This document shows, one piece after another, positions 17,033 to 24,920 of a stretch of DNA of 64,000 nt. Within the stretch, counting starts at the first letter, position 1. Every line of letters starts with the position of its first letter. The position numbers and the translations under genes were made by a program. The stretch covers positions 439,127 to 503,126 of the forward strand of contig RPGP01000040.1 in NCBI GenBank assembly GCA_004193555.1. Reading direction: 5' to 3'. Under the pieces are notes generated by a model that saw nothing but the letters and a program-made list of their open reading frames with translations, had not been told where the DNA came from and ran no database searches. The DNA comes from Desulfobacteraceae bacterium Eth-SRB1 (GTDB taxonomy: Bacteria > Desulfobacterota > Desulfobacteria > Desulfobacterales > ETH-SRB1).

Positions 17033-17869
17033 TTAACATACAAAAACAGGCAATTCGCTTTCAGGCAGGATCTTCCTGTCCCTTGCCATGGAAAAAAGAG
17101 CCTCAATAGCCTCTTCCCCTTCCCTGCCTGTATTTATCGTAAATTCATTAACATAAAGATCTATGTGCCTGCGTATCACATCCGGCGCCATCTCCATTGC
17201 ATACTTTTTTATATATGGACCGGTTTCAACCCGATGATTAGAGGCGTATTCCACGCTTTGTCTTATGGCTGTTTCCACTTTCTTTGTGATGTCACAGGCG
17301 ATATCTCTCCGGATAACAATTCCTCCAAGTGGAACAGGTAGGGATGTCTTTTGTTCCCACCACTTGCCAAGATCGAGAAGACCGACAAGACCATGTTCCC
17401 TGAATGTAAACCTGCCCTCATGAATAACCACGCCAAAATCAAAATCACCTCTTGCAACAGCGGGCATGATACGGTCAAAGGGGATGGGAATTGCAACAGG
17501 TTTTGCTCCGAGATAAAGACCCAGCAACATGCATGCGGTAGTCCACATGCCGGGCACCGCTATTTTTTTTGAATCAAGACCGTCAAGATTACAGCCTTTT
17601 CTTGCCACAACAATGGGCCCGCAGCCACGACCTATAGCCGATCCGCTGCGAAGAACTCCATATGTATCAAGCAGATGACCTATCGCGGCAAAAGACAGTT
17701 TAGATATATCCAAAATGCCGTCTCCGGCACGCTGGTTCAACGTTTCAATATCTGCAAGCTCAATATTGAACGTAAGGCCGCCGCAATCCACCAGGTTATG
17801 AGCAAGCGCATAAAAAATAAAGGTATCATTGGGACAGGTAGAATAACCAAGTTTCAAGTTAGTATTCAT
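17033..17869 (-). CDS. mqnD: 1,4-dihydroxy-6-naphthoate synthase MqnD
   Basis: A 278-aa MqnD-family enzyme that opens cyclic dehypoxanthine futalosine to give 1,4-dihydroxy-6-naphthoate. The N-terminal signature LGYSTCPNDTFIFYAL (Cys and Asp in PND), then LDISKLSFAAIGHLL, GCGPIVVARKG and FDFGVVIHEGRFTF are all present. Length fits the family. It is divergent from mqnX-mqnA but beside mqnB on the same strand. The radical-SAM steps (mqnE, mqnC) are not in this window. Confidence 0.92.
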   Translation of the reverse strand: MNTNLKLGYSTCPNDTFIFYALAHNLVDCGGLTFNIELADIETLNQRAGDGILDISKLSFAAIGHLLDTYGVLRSGSAIGRGCGPIVVARKGCNLDGLDSKKIAVPGMWTTACMLLGLYLGAKPVAIPIPFDRIMPAVARGDFDFGVVIHEGRFTFREHGLVGLLDLGKWWEQKTSLPVPLGGIVIRRDIACDITKKVETAIRQSVEYASNHRVETGPYIKKYAMEMAPDVIRRHIDLYVNEFTINTGREGEEAIEALFSMARDRKILPESELPVFVC

Positions 17870-18024
17870 ATCTCATAATTTTCTATAATGTTGAGGGTTT
17901 TTTAAAAAGTCCAAAAATCGAGTCTCTCTCGCGGAAACAGGAAAATATTTTATCTTATCTTAACACCTGACACATGATGGCCTCGTAAGCTTTTTCGTGT
18001 TTTTGTACTTTCGTGTTTTCGTGA

Positions 18025-18810
18025 TTAATCTTTTTTCTCTGTGTTCTCCGCGATCTCTGTGGTAAAAATCCGATCTGACAAGTTGCCAATCAAAGCAAAA
18101 ACAGCCATGTTCCCCCTCTCAAAGGCAAGGGGAAGATTCCATGCAGTCAAATCTCTTTTCCCAACAATATTACTCACAGAACGTATTTCCAGAAATGGAA
18201 TGTCATAGTACAGCGACAGGTATGCGGCTCCGGATCCTTCCATGCTTTCTATACACGGTCGGAAATGTTTATAAATATCTTTTGCTCTTTTTTCGGTTGC
18301 AGTTATTGTCGACACAGTAATAAACGGCCCTTTTTTAAATCTGACCTTATCAGAACCTGAAGCCTTTTTTACAACTTGCAACGCTATTTCAACCAGTTCA
18401 TTATTGATCGAATACCGATTTTTAACATTTAGACCATGTCGCTTTATTAATGAAAAAGGCAGATCCTTTAACAACAGGCTTCCATTTTCCGGCTCTATTC
18501 CAAGATGCAAGTCTATCTCTTCTGTTGCAATCCCGATATCACCGATTCTCAAACCCGACTCCTTAAAAGCTCCCGCACACCCTGTTTGAATGATCAGCGC
18601 CGGCCTGAAATTTTCTATGGCCGCTGTTAAAGACTGGACTGTGTTTACAAGCCCCGGCCCTGTAACCAGGAGCCTTACAGCCTTTCCCTCTATGCGCCCG
18701 GAAACAATCTCTCTGCCCCCAACTCTTGAAACAACCGGCTTTTCAACCCTGTCAAGAAGTTGGGACAATTCTTCATAAACCGCTGCTGCAATAATAATAT
18801 CAGAATGCAT
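18025..18810 (-). CDS. mqnB: Futalosine hydrolase MqnB
   Basis: A 261-aa nucleoside phosphorylase-fold enzyme: GPGLVNTVQSL near residue 48, QTGCAGAF near 76, GDIGIATEEIDLHLG, and MEGSGAAYLS near 187 with the purine-binding Glu. It removes hypoxanthine from futalosine. Having both this enzyme and the deaminase at 14797 means the organism uses the three-step amino-deoxyfutalosine to futalosine route rather than direct MTA/SAH nucleosidase cleavage. The C-terminal ~12 residues (IFTTEIAENTEKKD) derive from repeat-like sequence. Confidence 0.9.
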   Translation of the reverse strand: MHSDIIIAAAVYEELSQLLDRVEKPVVSRVGGREIVSGRIEGKAVRLLVTGPGLVNTVQSLTAAIENFRPALIIQTGCAGAFKESGLRIGDIGIATEEIDLHLGIEPENGSLLLKDLPFSLIKRHGLNVKNRYSINNELVEIALQVVKKASGSDKVRFKKGPFITVSTITATEKRAKDIYKHFRPCIESMEGSGAAYLSLYYDIPFLEIRSVSNIVGKRDLTAWNLPLAFERGNMAVFALIGNLSDRIFTTEIAENTEKKD

Positions 18811-18846
18811 TGAAAAAAATTTACTCTCATGTTAAAAGAAAAAATT

Positions 18847-18950
18847 ACTCAGGTTGTTAGGTTGTTAGGTTGTAGGCTGAAGGCTTTTAGGGAAAAGTGC
18901 GTTTTGAAGCCATGTTCTTCTGACCCCCTCCAGCCTTCAGGCTAATAACT
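18847..18950. repeat. Palindromic intergenic repeat, copy 1
   Basis: GTAGGCTGAAGGCTTTTAGG and AAAAGTGCGTTTTGAAGCC are followed by CTCCAGCCTTCAGGCTAAT, forming an imperfect long hairpin. The same units occur at 62578-62700, and a partial one near 63945. Confidence 0.5.
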
Positions 18951-19019
18951 TGAGCAATTACAAAGGTCTGTGTTCGTCCGTGTGTGTCTGTGGCTAAAAT
19001 ATCAATTTAGGAGATTTTT

Positions 19020-20117
19020 TTGAAAAATACAATCGAAAACAGGATTGCCCTGCTCAGAAAATCACTTTCTGAGAAAAAAATTGATACATTCATGGTGCTT
19101 GTGGAGGAAAACCGCCGTTATTTAAGCGGCTTTACCGGTGAAGACACAGCTTTTGACGAATCAGCGGGCGCTCTCTTTATTACCGGCACAAAACTTGTCC
19201 TCGCTACTGATTCGCGATACGAACTCCAGGCAAAAAATGAAGCCCCTCTTTACGAGACAATCTATTATAAAAAAGGGCTGGCAAATGAGCTCCCGAATAT
19301 ACTCAGGAATCTTAAAACAAAACATCTCGGTTTTGAATCTGTACGAATGTCATATATGCAGCATGACAAAATAATAAAGCAGATAAAGGCTGACGGCATA
19401 AAGGTTAAACTCGTTGGGACAGAAGATGTTGTTGAAAATCTTCGTATTATAAAAGAAGAAGGCGAAATTGAAAATATTAAAAAGGCTCTTTTTATCGCTG
19501 AATCGACCTTTAGAAATTTTATCACGAATAATATTCTGACGGGCATGACGGAAAAAGAGGCTGCATGGGAAATTGAGAAAGGAATGCGGGAAGCAGGGGC
19601 CGACTCGCTCTCCTTTCCGGTAATTGCGGCATCAGGCCCAAACAGCGCCCTGCCCCATGCAATACCTGGAAATCGCAAAATAAATAAGGGAGAGCCGATT
19701 CTATTCGACTGGGGCGCAAGAATAAACGGTTACTGTTCAGACATATCCAGAACAGTTGTAACAGGCGAACCTGACAAAACATTTGTTAAGGTTTATGAAA
19801 CAGTGCTGACTGCCCAGCGCATGGCTATTGATGCCATAAAACCAGGCATTAGTTCAAAAGCTGTTGACGAAATCGCTCGAAACCACATTGAAAAAATGGG
19901 CTTCAAGGGCAGATTCGGTCATGGCCTGGGCCATGGAACAGGGCTTGCCATCCACGAATATCCCGGACTTAATCCAAATAAAGACACAATACTTGACAAA
20001 GGCATGGTTTTTACAATCGAACCTGGAATATATCTGCCCGGCTGGGGAGGTATCAGGCTCGAAAACATGGTGGTTGTAAGGGAAAACGGAGCAGAAGTCC
20101 TAAACAAACTTGATTGA
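19020..20117 (+). CDS. M24-family Xaa-Pro aminopeptidase
   Basis: A 365-aa cytosolic metallopeptidase with an N-terminal creatinase-like domain (1-130) and a pita-bread catalytic domain. All five metal ligands are visible: FDWGAR (Asp, ~227), CSDISR (Asp, ~238), FGHGLGHG (His, ~302), FTIEPGIYLP (Glu, ~336) and IRLENMV (Glu). It should release N-terminal residues before proline. The start is TTG 19020 behind TAGGAG, since no ATG precedes the conserved N-terminus. Confidence 0.9.
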   Translation: MKNTIENRIALLRKSLSEKKIDTFMVLVEENRRYLSGFTGEDTAFDESAGALFITGTKLVLATDSRYELQAKNEAPLYETIYYKKGLANELPNILRNLKTKHLGFESVRMSYMQHDKIIKQIKADGIKVKLVGTEDVVENLRIIKEEGEIENIKKALFIAESTFRNFITNNILTGMTEKEAAWEIEKGMREAGADSLSFPVIAASGPNSALPHAIPGNRKINKGEPILFDWGARINGYCSDISRTVVTGEPDKTFVKVYETVLTAQRMAIDAIKPGISSKAVDEIARNHIEKMGFKGRFGHGLGHGTGLAIHEYPGLNPNKDTILDKGMVFTIEPGIYLPGWGGIRLENMVVVRENGAEVLNKLD

Positions 20118-20129
20118 GCATTACATTGG

Positions 20130-20176
20130 GGTCACACTTAACACCTAACACTTAACACCTAACACCTAACACTTAA
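20130..20176 (+). repeat. Short tandem-like intergenic repeat
   Basis: Alternating CTTAACAC and CTAACAC units fill the gap between the peptidase and the recombinase, ending 7 bases before its ATG. Similar units are at 16010-16055 and 61799-61817. Confidence 0.5.
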
Positions 20177-20182
20177 GACATT

Positions 20183-21073
20183 ATGTTAGATAATCTTGTG
20201 GATCAGTATATAAACTATCTTCTTGTCGAAAAAGGCCTTTCAAACAATACCATTGAATCATACAGCAGCGACCTTGCCGTATATCTTGACTTCCTTAAAA
20301 AAAAGAGGATAAAAAAAATTGCTGCTGCAGACACAACCATTATCTTAAAACATCTGACAGCATTGAAAGATGCCGGACTAAGAGCAAAATCCAGGGCGAG
20401 ACATCTAATTGCTCTAAGGGGATTTTACAAATTTATAGTGCAGGAAAAGATGATGGAACATAATCCCACAAAGATTATCGACCTGCCAAAGGAAGGGCTT
20501 AAACTACCGGATGTTCTATCTGTTGAAGATGTAAAATTGCTTTTAAACACACCAAATACGAAAAAACCGATTGGAATAAGAGATGCGGCAATGCTCGAAC
20601 TTCTTTACGGAACAGGCACAAGAGTTTCTGAACTTGTGAATTTGAAACTCCAGAATGTAAACATGGAAGCCTGCTTTGTCAGGATATTCGGGAAAGGATC
20701 AAAAGAACGGGTTGTTCCAATGGGCCTTTATGCAAAGGAAAAAATCGACAGATATATAAAAGAATCCAGGCCGCTGCTGTTAAAAAAGAATGTCAGCCAA
20801 CACCTTTTTGTCAGCAGATTAGGCAAAGCAATGACTCGGCAGAGTTTCTGGAAGTTGTTAAAGCAATACGGGCAGCAAACCGGAATCAAAAAAAAAATAA
20901 CCCCTCACAGCTTAAGACACTCTTTTGCGAGCCATCTGTTAGAAGGAGGCGCTGATTTAAGAGCTGTCCAGGTAATGTTAGGTCATGTTGATATTTCAAC
21001 CACTCAGATTTACACACACGTGGCGCGCAAACATCTTGTAAATATGCATAAAAAATATCATCCGAGGGGATAA
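20183..21073 (+). CDS. xerD: Tyrosine recombinase of the XerC/XerD type
   Basis: A 296-aa tyrosine recombinase. The N-terminal SAM-like domain (QYINYLLVEKGLSNNTIESY) precedes a catalytic domain with Arg in YGTGTRVSELVNL, His-x-x-Arg in HSLRHSFASHLL, His in MLGHVDISTTQIY and the nucleophilic Tyr in IYTHV. Length and layout match the chromosome-dimer resolvases. No integrase-type neighbours or att sites were seen, so a housekeeping role is favoured; XerC versus XerD was not settled. Confidence 0.88.
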   Translation: MLDNLVDQYINYLLVEKGLSNNTIESYSSDLAVYLDFLKKKRIKKIAAADTTIILKHLTALKDAGLRAKSRARHLIALRGFYKFIVQEKMMEHNPTKIIDLPKEGLKLPDVLSVEDVKLLLNTPNTKKPIGIRDAAMLELLYGTGTRVSELVNLKLQNVNMEACFVRIFGKGSKERVVPMGLYAKEKIDRYIKESRPLLLKKNVSQHLFVSRLGKAMTRQSFWKLLKQYGQQTGIKKKITPHSLRHSFASHLLEGGADLRAVQVMLGHVDISTTQIYTHVARKHLVNMHKKYHPRG

Positions 21074-21075
21074 TA

Positions 21076-21217
21076 GAGACCTTTGAAAAATGTTCAATTT
21101 TGTTCGAGTACAAGGAAGGCGAAAATTTCACCCGGAGGAATATATTGAATATTTCGAGGATTGAAATTTGAGCCTGACGCAGTAATCGGGCAAAAGGGGA
21201 CGTTTTTCATAAGTCTC
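21076..21217 (+). mobile_element. 142-bp MITE-like element, copy 1
   Basis: It begins GAGACCTTTGAAAAATGTTC and ends with ACGTTTTTCATAAGTCTC, imperfect terminal inverted repeats. A copy of identical length at 54716-54857 differs at only a few bases. There is no coding capacity, and no target duplication was evident. It lies between xerD and pfaD. Confidence 0.75.
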
Positions 21218-21228
21218 GGGGAGATAAA

Positions 21229-22854
21229 ATGATATCAAGCTGGTGGACACAAGGAAATACTCCCCCTGAATCAGGGAATCAGGCTGTTAAAGCCGCAATC
21301 TATCGTGTGACAAAATCGATATTTCTGATTAATATGAAGGGCGAATCCGCGGTGGGCAATGGCGGCACAATTTCAATCGGCGATTTGCCGGTGTCCAAGT
21401 CAAATGGCTATCCCCTTTACGCGTTTGCTCCTCCCCTGCCCCCTGAGAATCTCGGCGACCCGCGTTTTAAAAAAAGGCACAATCTTCGCTATGCTTATGT
21501 TGCCGGCGCCATGGCTAACGGTATTACCTCCGTTAATATGGTTGAAGAAACCGCGCGCGCCGGAATGCTTGGTTTTTTTGGCTCTGCCGGCCTTCCCCTT
21601 GATAAAATAGAATCAGCAATTAACAGTCTGCAACCTAATATAAAAAATCTTCCCTTTGGTTTTAATCTTATCCACAGCCCCAACGATCCGGAACTTGAAG
21701 CTGCTGTGGTTGATCTGTATATCAAGCAGGGCATAAGTCTTGTCAGCGCTTCAGCATATATGAATATAACTCTCCCTCTTGTTTACTTCCGCGTAAAAGG
21801 GATTCATCTTGACCCTGACGGAAACATAGTCTGCCCGAATAAAATTATCGCAAAAGTTTCACGGATTGAAGTCGCAAGAAAATTTTTCTCTCCTCCTCCT
21901 GAAAAACTGCTGGCCGAACTTGTTGCAAATAAAATGATAACAGCAGACGAAGCGGCTCTTGCCGGATCAGTGCCCCTCGCTGAAGATCTGACAGCGGAAG
22001 CCGATTCAGGCGGTCATACCGACAACAGGCCTGCTATTTCGCTACTTCCGACCATGCTTGCTTTGCGAAATGAAATGGCTGATAAATACAAATACAAGAT
22101 GCCCCTGTGCGTCGGGCTTGGCGGAGGTATTGCAACACCTTATTCAGCAGCCGCGGCGTTTGCAATGGGCGCAGCCTACATACTGACCGGCTCCATAAAC
22201 CAGTCCTGCGTTGAGGCCGGCACATCGGAAACTGTCCGCCAGATGCTCTCAGAGGCAGCTCAGGCAGACGTAACAATGGCTCCCGCCGCCGACATGTTTG
22301 AAATGGGCGTAAAGGTTCAGGTGTTAAAACGCGGGACAATGTTCCCTTTCAGGGCTTTGAAACTGTACGATCTTTATTGCATGTACGACAGTTATGAAAC
22401 TATCCCTGAAAAGCAAAAAACTGTTCTGGAGCGGGACATTTTTCGTTGCGGGTTTGAAGATAACTGGGAACAGACAAAGAAATTTTTTCTAAAATGTGAT
22501 CCAAAACAGGTAGAGCGTGCTGAAAAAGACCCCAGGCACAAGATGGCTCTTGTATTTCGTTCCTATCTCGGCCAGAGTTCAAGATGGGCAACAACAGGCG
22601 ATCCATCAAGAAGGATAGACTATCAGATCTGGTGCGGCCCCTCCATGGGCGCCTTTAATGAATGGACCAAAGGTTCTTTTCTTGAAAAACCTGAAAACAG
22701 AAAAACAGTCACACTCGCGATGAATCTTCTTTTAGGCGCCTCTGTCACAACCCGTATAAACTGGCTTCGCAACCAGGGAGTTTCTCTGCCTTCAGATACA
22801 GAACGATTTTGTCCCCTGGAGCTTTCAAAAATTTATAAATATACTAAAAAGTAA
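21229..22854 (+). CDS. pfaD: PfaD-family enoyl reductase / nitronate monooxygenase-like
   Basis: A 541-aa TIM-barrel flavoprotein of the PfaD group, the trans-acting enoyl reductase of polyunsaturated fatty acid and polyketide synthases. Seen: MANGITSVNMVEETARAGML, GFNLIHSPNDPELE, SASAYMNITLPLV, the FMN phosphate region GLGGGIATPYSAAAAFAMGA, and the C-terminal YQIWCGPSMGAFNEW. GGGGAG precedes the ATG. No pfaA, pfaB or pfaC lies within the window, so either the synthase is elsewhere or this enzyme works alone. Confidence 0.88.
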   Translation: MISSWWTQGNTPPESGNQAVKAAIYRVTKSIFLINMKGESAVGNGGTISIGDLPVSKSNGYPLYAFAPPLPPENLGDPRFKKRHNLRYAYVAGAMANGITSVNMVEETARAGMLGFFGSAGLPLDKIESAINSLQPNIKNLPFGFNLIHSPNDPELEAAVVDLYIKQGISLVSASAYMNITLPLVYFRVKGIHLDPDGNIVCPNKIIAKVSRIEVARKFFSPPPEKLLAELVANKMITADEAALAGSVPLAEDLTAEADSGGHTDNRPAISLLPTMLALRNEMADKYKYKMPLCVGLGGGIATPYSAAAAFAMGAAYILTGSINQSCVEAGTSETVRQMLSEAAQADVTMAPAADMFEMGVKVQVLKRGTMFPFRALKLYDLYCMYDSYETIPEKQKTVLERDIFRCGFEDNWEQTKKFFLKCDPKQVERAEKDPRHKMALVFRSYLGQSSRWATTGDPSRRIDYQIWCGPSMGAFNEWTKGSFLEKPENRKTVTLAMNLLLGASVTTRINWLRNQGVSLPSDTERFCPLELSKIYKYTKK

Positions 22855-22873
22855 TACCAAACACAACCGCAAT

Positions 22874-22975
22874 TTATACCAGCAGCGCATATATCGCCAG
22901 AAAAAGCATACTTGCCAGGCTACCGATATATGCGATCCATCCGATTCTGTCCAGTTTATCGATTGTTTCCATCAT
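22874..22975 (-). CDS. 33-aa single-helix membrane protein
   Basis: ATG 22975 opens METIDKLDRIGWIAYIGSL after MM and continues through a hydrophobic stretch ending FLAIYALLV. AAGGAGG lies seven bases upstream. The start overlaps the stop of the 60-aa gene as ATGA, so the two are coupled. The family was not recognised. One helix with a charged N-terminus suggests an inner-membrane partner of the two preceding proteins. Confidence 0.6.
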   Translation of the reverse strand: MMETIDKLDRIGWIAYIGSLASMLFLAIYALLV

Positions 22976-23154
22976 GCATGGCCTCCTTTTATCGCAAGGT
23001 CGATTTCAGTTCTCAACCTGACTTTCAAGCTGTTTTCATGATCCAGGCGTGAACCGAAATTGATATGTCCCGGCCGGGCGCCTTGTTCCTGCCCGGAAAA
23101 TTTATCTGAAAAAATATGTTTTTTGCCCGTCAATTTTGTGTCTTTGGCTCTCAT
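22972..23154 (-). CDS. 60-aa hypothetical protein
   Basis: A basic, soluble protein containing KDTKLTGKKHIFSDKF and RPGHINFGSRLDHENSL with no cysteines and no membrane segment. It overlaps the stop of the preceding HTH gene and the start of the following membrane gene, both by ATGA, so all three are one operon. No family was recognised; the tight coupling is the best evidence that it is real. Confidence 0.6.
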   Translation of the reverse strand: MRAKDTKLTGKKHIFSDKFSGQEQGARPGHINFGSRLDHENSLKVRLRTEIDLAIKGGHA

Positions 23155-23945
23155 AATACCTCCTTTGTCCGATTTTTATGGTTTAACAAATGCCACGCCT
23201 CCTTGAACCGGGCGTACTTACTTTCGCCAGGCCCTGCCCCGGGTAAAAGGTAAACTCCGTATTTTGGCATGACATGCCTCGGAATAACGTAATGGAAGCT
23301 TTCTCCGTTGTTTCTGCAAAGACAAATGATAAAGTCAATATCCGTCGGGCCGGCGCCGGTTGTGATGTGAAAATATTGCTTCTTTCCGATCGTGACAGTC
23401 GTTAAGGCATGCCTGACAAGAAGTTTGTACCCATTTGTCAAAATTGCATACGAGTGCTTCCGAATCCTGAGATGTAGATTCAAGCCGAGAGATTCCATTT
23501 TTTCTTTGAGTGTTATCAACAGATCAAGATGTTTAGACTTCTTCCTCTCAGCAAGCATTTTGCGTTTTCTAAGCTGCAGCTTGTTTTGGAAGGCTCCAGT
23601 ATAGGGGCATCCATAGAGCTTTTCATACACCTGCCTGGCGTATTCCCTGGAAAATCCGAAATGTCCGGCCACGTCAACCAGGGTCTTGTGTGGATTTTCT
23701 ATTATTTTTTCAAATCTCTCCACAGCGCCGGCGCCGTGGGTCCGTTCAAACCGCCTTGGAAATCCGGCAGATCTCTTCACTCCAAAGCTGTTTCTCAACT
23801 TTCCGATGAATGACCCACTTACATTTAATATGCCGGCGAGCTCATAATCGTAAAGACTTTCCTTATCTACTTTCTGTTTGACGAATTCATACAGTCCCAT
23901 ATTAAATTGTTCTTTTACGTAAGTTTCCAGTTGTATTGTCGTCAT
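23151..23945 (-). CDS. HTH protein with unknown C-terminal domain
   Basis: A 264-aa protein starting at ATG 23945 behind GTGAGG; GTG 23957 is a less likely alternative. Two helix-turn-helix-like stretches are visible: YELAGILNVSGSFIGKLRNS near residue 36 and VDVAGHFGFSREYARQVYEK near 89, the second recalling sigma region 4. A basic linker (KRKMLAERKKSK) leads to a beta-rich domain with LLVRHALTTVTIG, TDIDFIICLCRNNG and YVIPRHVMPKYGVYLLP, which loosely resembles restriction-nuclease-like folds. No firm family. It is preceded by a leader RNA and DtxR-like palindromes, so it may belong to the iron regulon. Confidence 0.6.
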   Translation of the reverse strand: MTTIQLETYVKEQFNMGLYEFVKQKVDKESLYDYELAGILNVSGSFIGKLRNSFGVKRSAGFPRRFERTHGAGAVERFEKIIENPHKTLVDVAGHFGFSREYARQVYEKLYGCPYTGAFQNKLQLRKRKMLAERKKSKHLDLLITLKEKMESLGLNLHLRIRKHSYAILTNGYKLLVRHALTTVTIGKKQYFHITTGAGPTDIDFIICLCRNNGESFHYVIPRHVMPKYGVYLLPGAGPGESKYARFKEAWHLLNHKNRTKEVL

Positions 23946-24073
23946 TTTAAACCTCACATTTTTCAGTTTATGTAGATTTTCAGATATATAATCTCACTGC
24001 GCTATTACCTAAATTAGTCAAAATCCCCGACGACGTATAACCAGTACAAGTTGCTCAGATTTCTCCTTTTCAA

Positions 24074-24162
24074 TCAAAAAAAGGCATGATAGAAACCGGT
24101 TATATGCTGTTCCCAATCATGCCTTCACTTTTTCCGCCTCTGCGAAAACCGTAAGACATTCT
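24074..24162 (-). ncRNA. Leader RNA A with terminator (candidate riboswitch/attenuator)
   Basis: Read on the - strand: AATGTCTTACGGTTTTCGC, a four-base loop, GCGGAAAAAGTGAAGG, then GGCATGAT...ATCATGCC followed by seven T, an intrinsic terminator. CUUAC near the start can pair with GU(G)AAG, whose GGC neighbour is also the foot of the terminator stem, so two folds compete. It lies 129 nt upstream of the HTH gene. The core recurs at 47381-47480 and 50852-50939. Confidence 0.65.
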
Positions 24163-24270
24163 TTTGCTTTTTTAATTTATAATAATTCTGCCACTAAGTC
24201 ACAAAGCTTTGTGGCTGAACTTTTCCTGCCTAATTTAATGATTGTTCCGCCATGATTTCCATGCTGATAA

Positions 24271-24303
24271 TTAGATTATCTAAATTATGTTAGATATTTC
24301 TAA
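24271..24303 (-). promoter_or_regulatory. DtxR-type operator pair upstream of leader A
   Basis: TTAGATTATCTAA (24271-24283) and TTAGATATTTCTAA (24290-24303) are palindromes about 19.5 bases apart centre to centre, or two helical turns. They resemble GTTAGATTTATCTAAC at 51279-51294. They lie upstream of leader A on the - strand, where a promoter would be. Confidence 0.5.
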
Positions 24304-24430
24304 TTCATGGAAAACATTTTGTCAACCTTTTTTTGATGGGTTAATAAAATCTGGTGAGGAAGAAGGTCTGTTTTGCTATTGGAGAGTTCACCACCTGAAT
24401 TTTCAAGCGGTAACTGCCATGCCAATTGTT

Positions 24431-24799
24431 TCAAAAAAAATCGGTCGGGTGATCGGATTCATTATTCTGATAACGCTGAAATATATCGGCGACAGGTATA
24501 AGAACATTTTTGGGGAAGGTTTCAAGAAATCTCCTGCCATCTTTTTCAAAAATCACATCGACATTGTATTCGCCTCCAGAAGCTTCCGCTACATGGAGCA
24601 CTGCTCCTGTTCCGAGCTCGGAACGATATTGGACTTTTACTTTTGTGTCTTTTGTGAAAAGCGCTCGACCCAATTCAGTAGCTCGATCCAATAATGCTGG
24701 ATCGTTCATATCATCAGCGCTGTCTTCATAGGCTGTAATAACATCTATATCACGTAAGCGAAGTCCCTCGGTTATAGCTCGCGGCACATTATGATCCAT
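24431..24799 (-). CDS. DUF5615-like PIN toxin fragment fused to a helicase-tail-like domain
   Basis: The first ~50 residues read MDHNVPRAITEGLRLRDIDV and DPALLDRATELGRALFTKD, the N-terminal half of DUF5615 (PIN-like toxin). The expected second half (DDLL, HxG motifs) is missing. Instead, residues 52-110 read VQYRSELGTGAVLHVAEAS and FEKDGRRFLETFPKNVLIPV, which resembles the SH3-like tail of UvrD/Rep-type helicases. The ATG is in the middle of the first beta strand, because a 90-bp hairpin element lies directly upstream. It is probably a chimeric relic, not an active toxin. Confidence 0.55.
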   Translation of the reverse strand: MDHNVPRAITEGLRLRDIDVITAYEDSADDMNDPALLDRATELGRALFTKDTKVKVQYRSELGTGAVLHVAEASGGEYNVDVIFEKDGRRFLETFPKNVLIPVADIFQRYQNNESDHPTDFF

Positions 24800-24808
24800 A
24801 TATAGACC

Positions 24809-24898
24809 GTCATATAAATAATTTCACTGCGTTATCGGTCGGAGATATACTATTAGTATTATCTCCTCTCTCTGGCCTTGTGAAATTTATTATATGAC
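24809..24898. mobile_element. 90-bp hairpin element (MITE-like)
   Basis: The ends GTCATATAAATAATTTCAC and GTGAAATTTATTATATGAC are inverted repeats with two mismatches. Inside, GGAGATA and TATCTCC pair around another perfect hairpin (24841-24866). It separates the antitoxin and toxin genes, which normally abut. A partial relative (ATAATCTCACTGCGCTAT) lies near 23981. Confidence 0.6.
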
Positions 24899-24920
24899 AA
24901 TCTATAGAGCGCAAGCATAA

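Noticed and set aside
24074-24162. Known riboswitch classes (c-di-GMP GEMM-I, Moco, NiCo, fluoride)
   Set aside because: Their consensus core sequences as I know them are not present; no search tool was available.
24287-24694. 135-codon + strand frame
   Set aside because: It is the complement of the DUF5615-like gene, whose - strand product has recognisable motifs.
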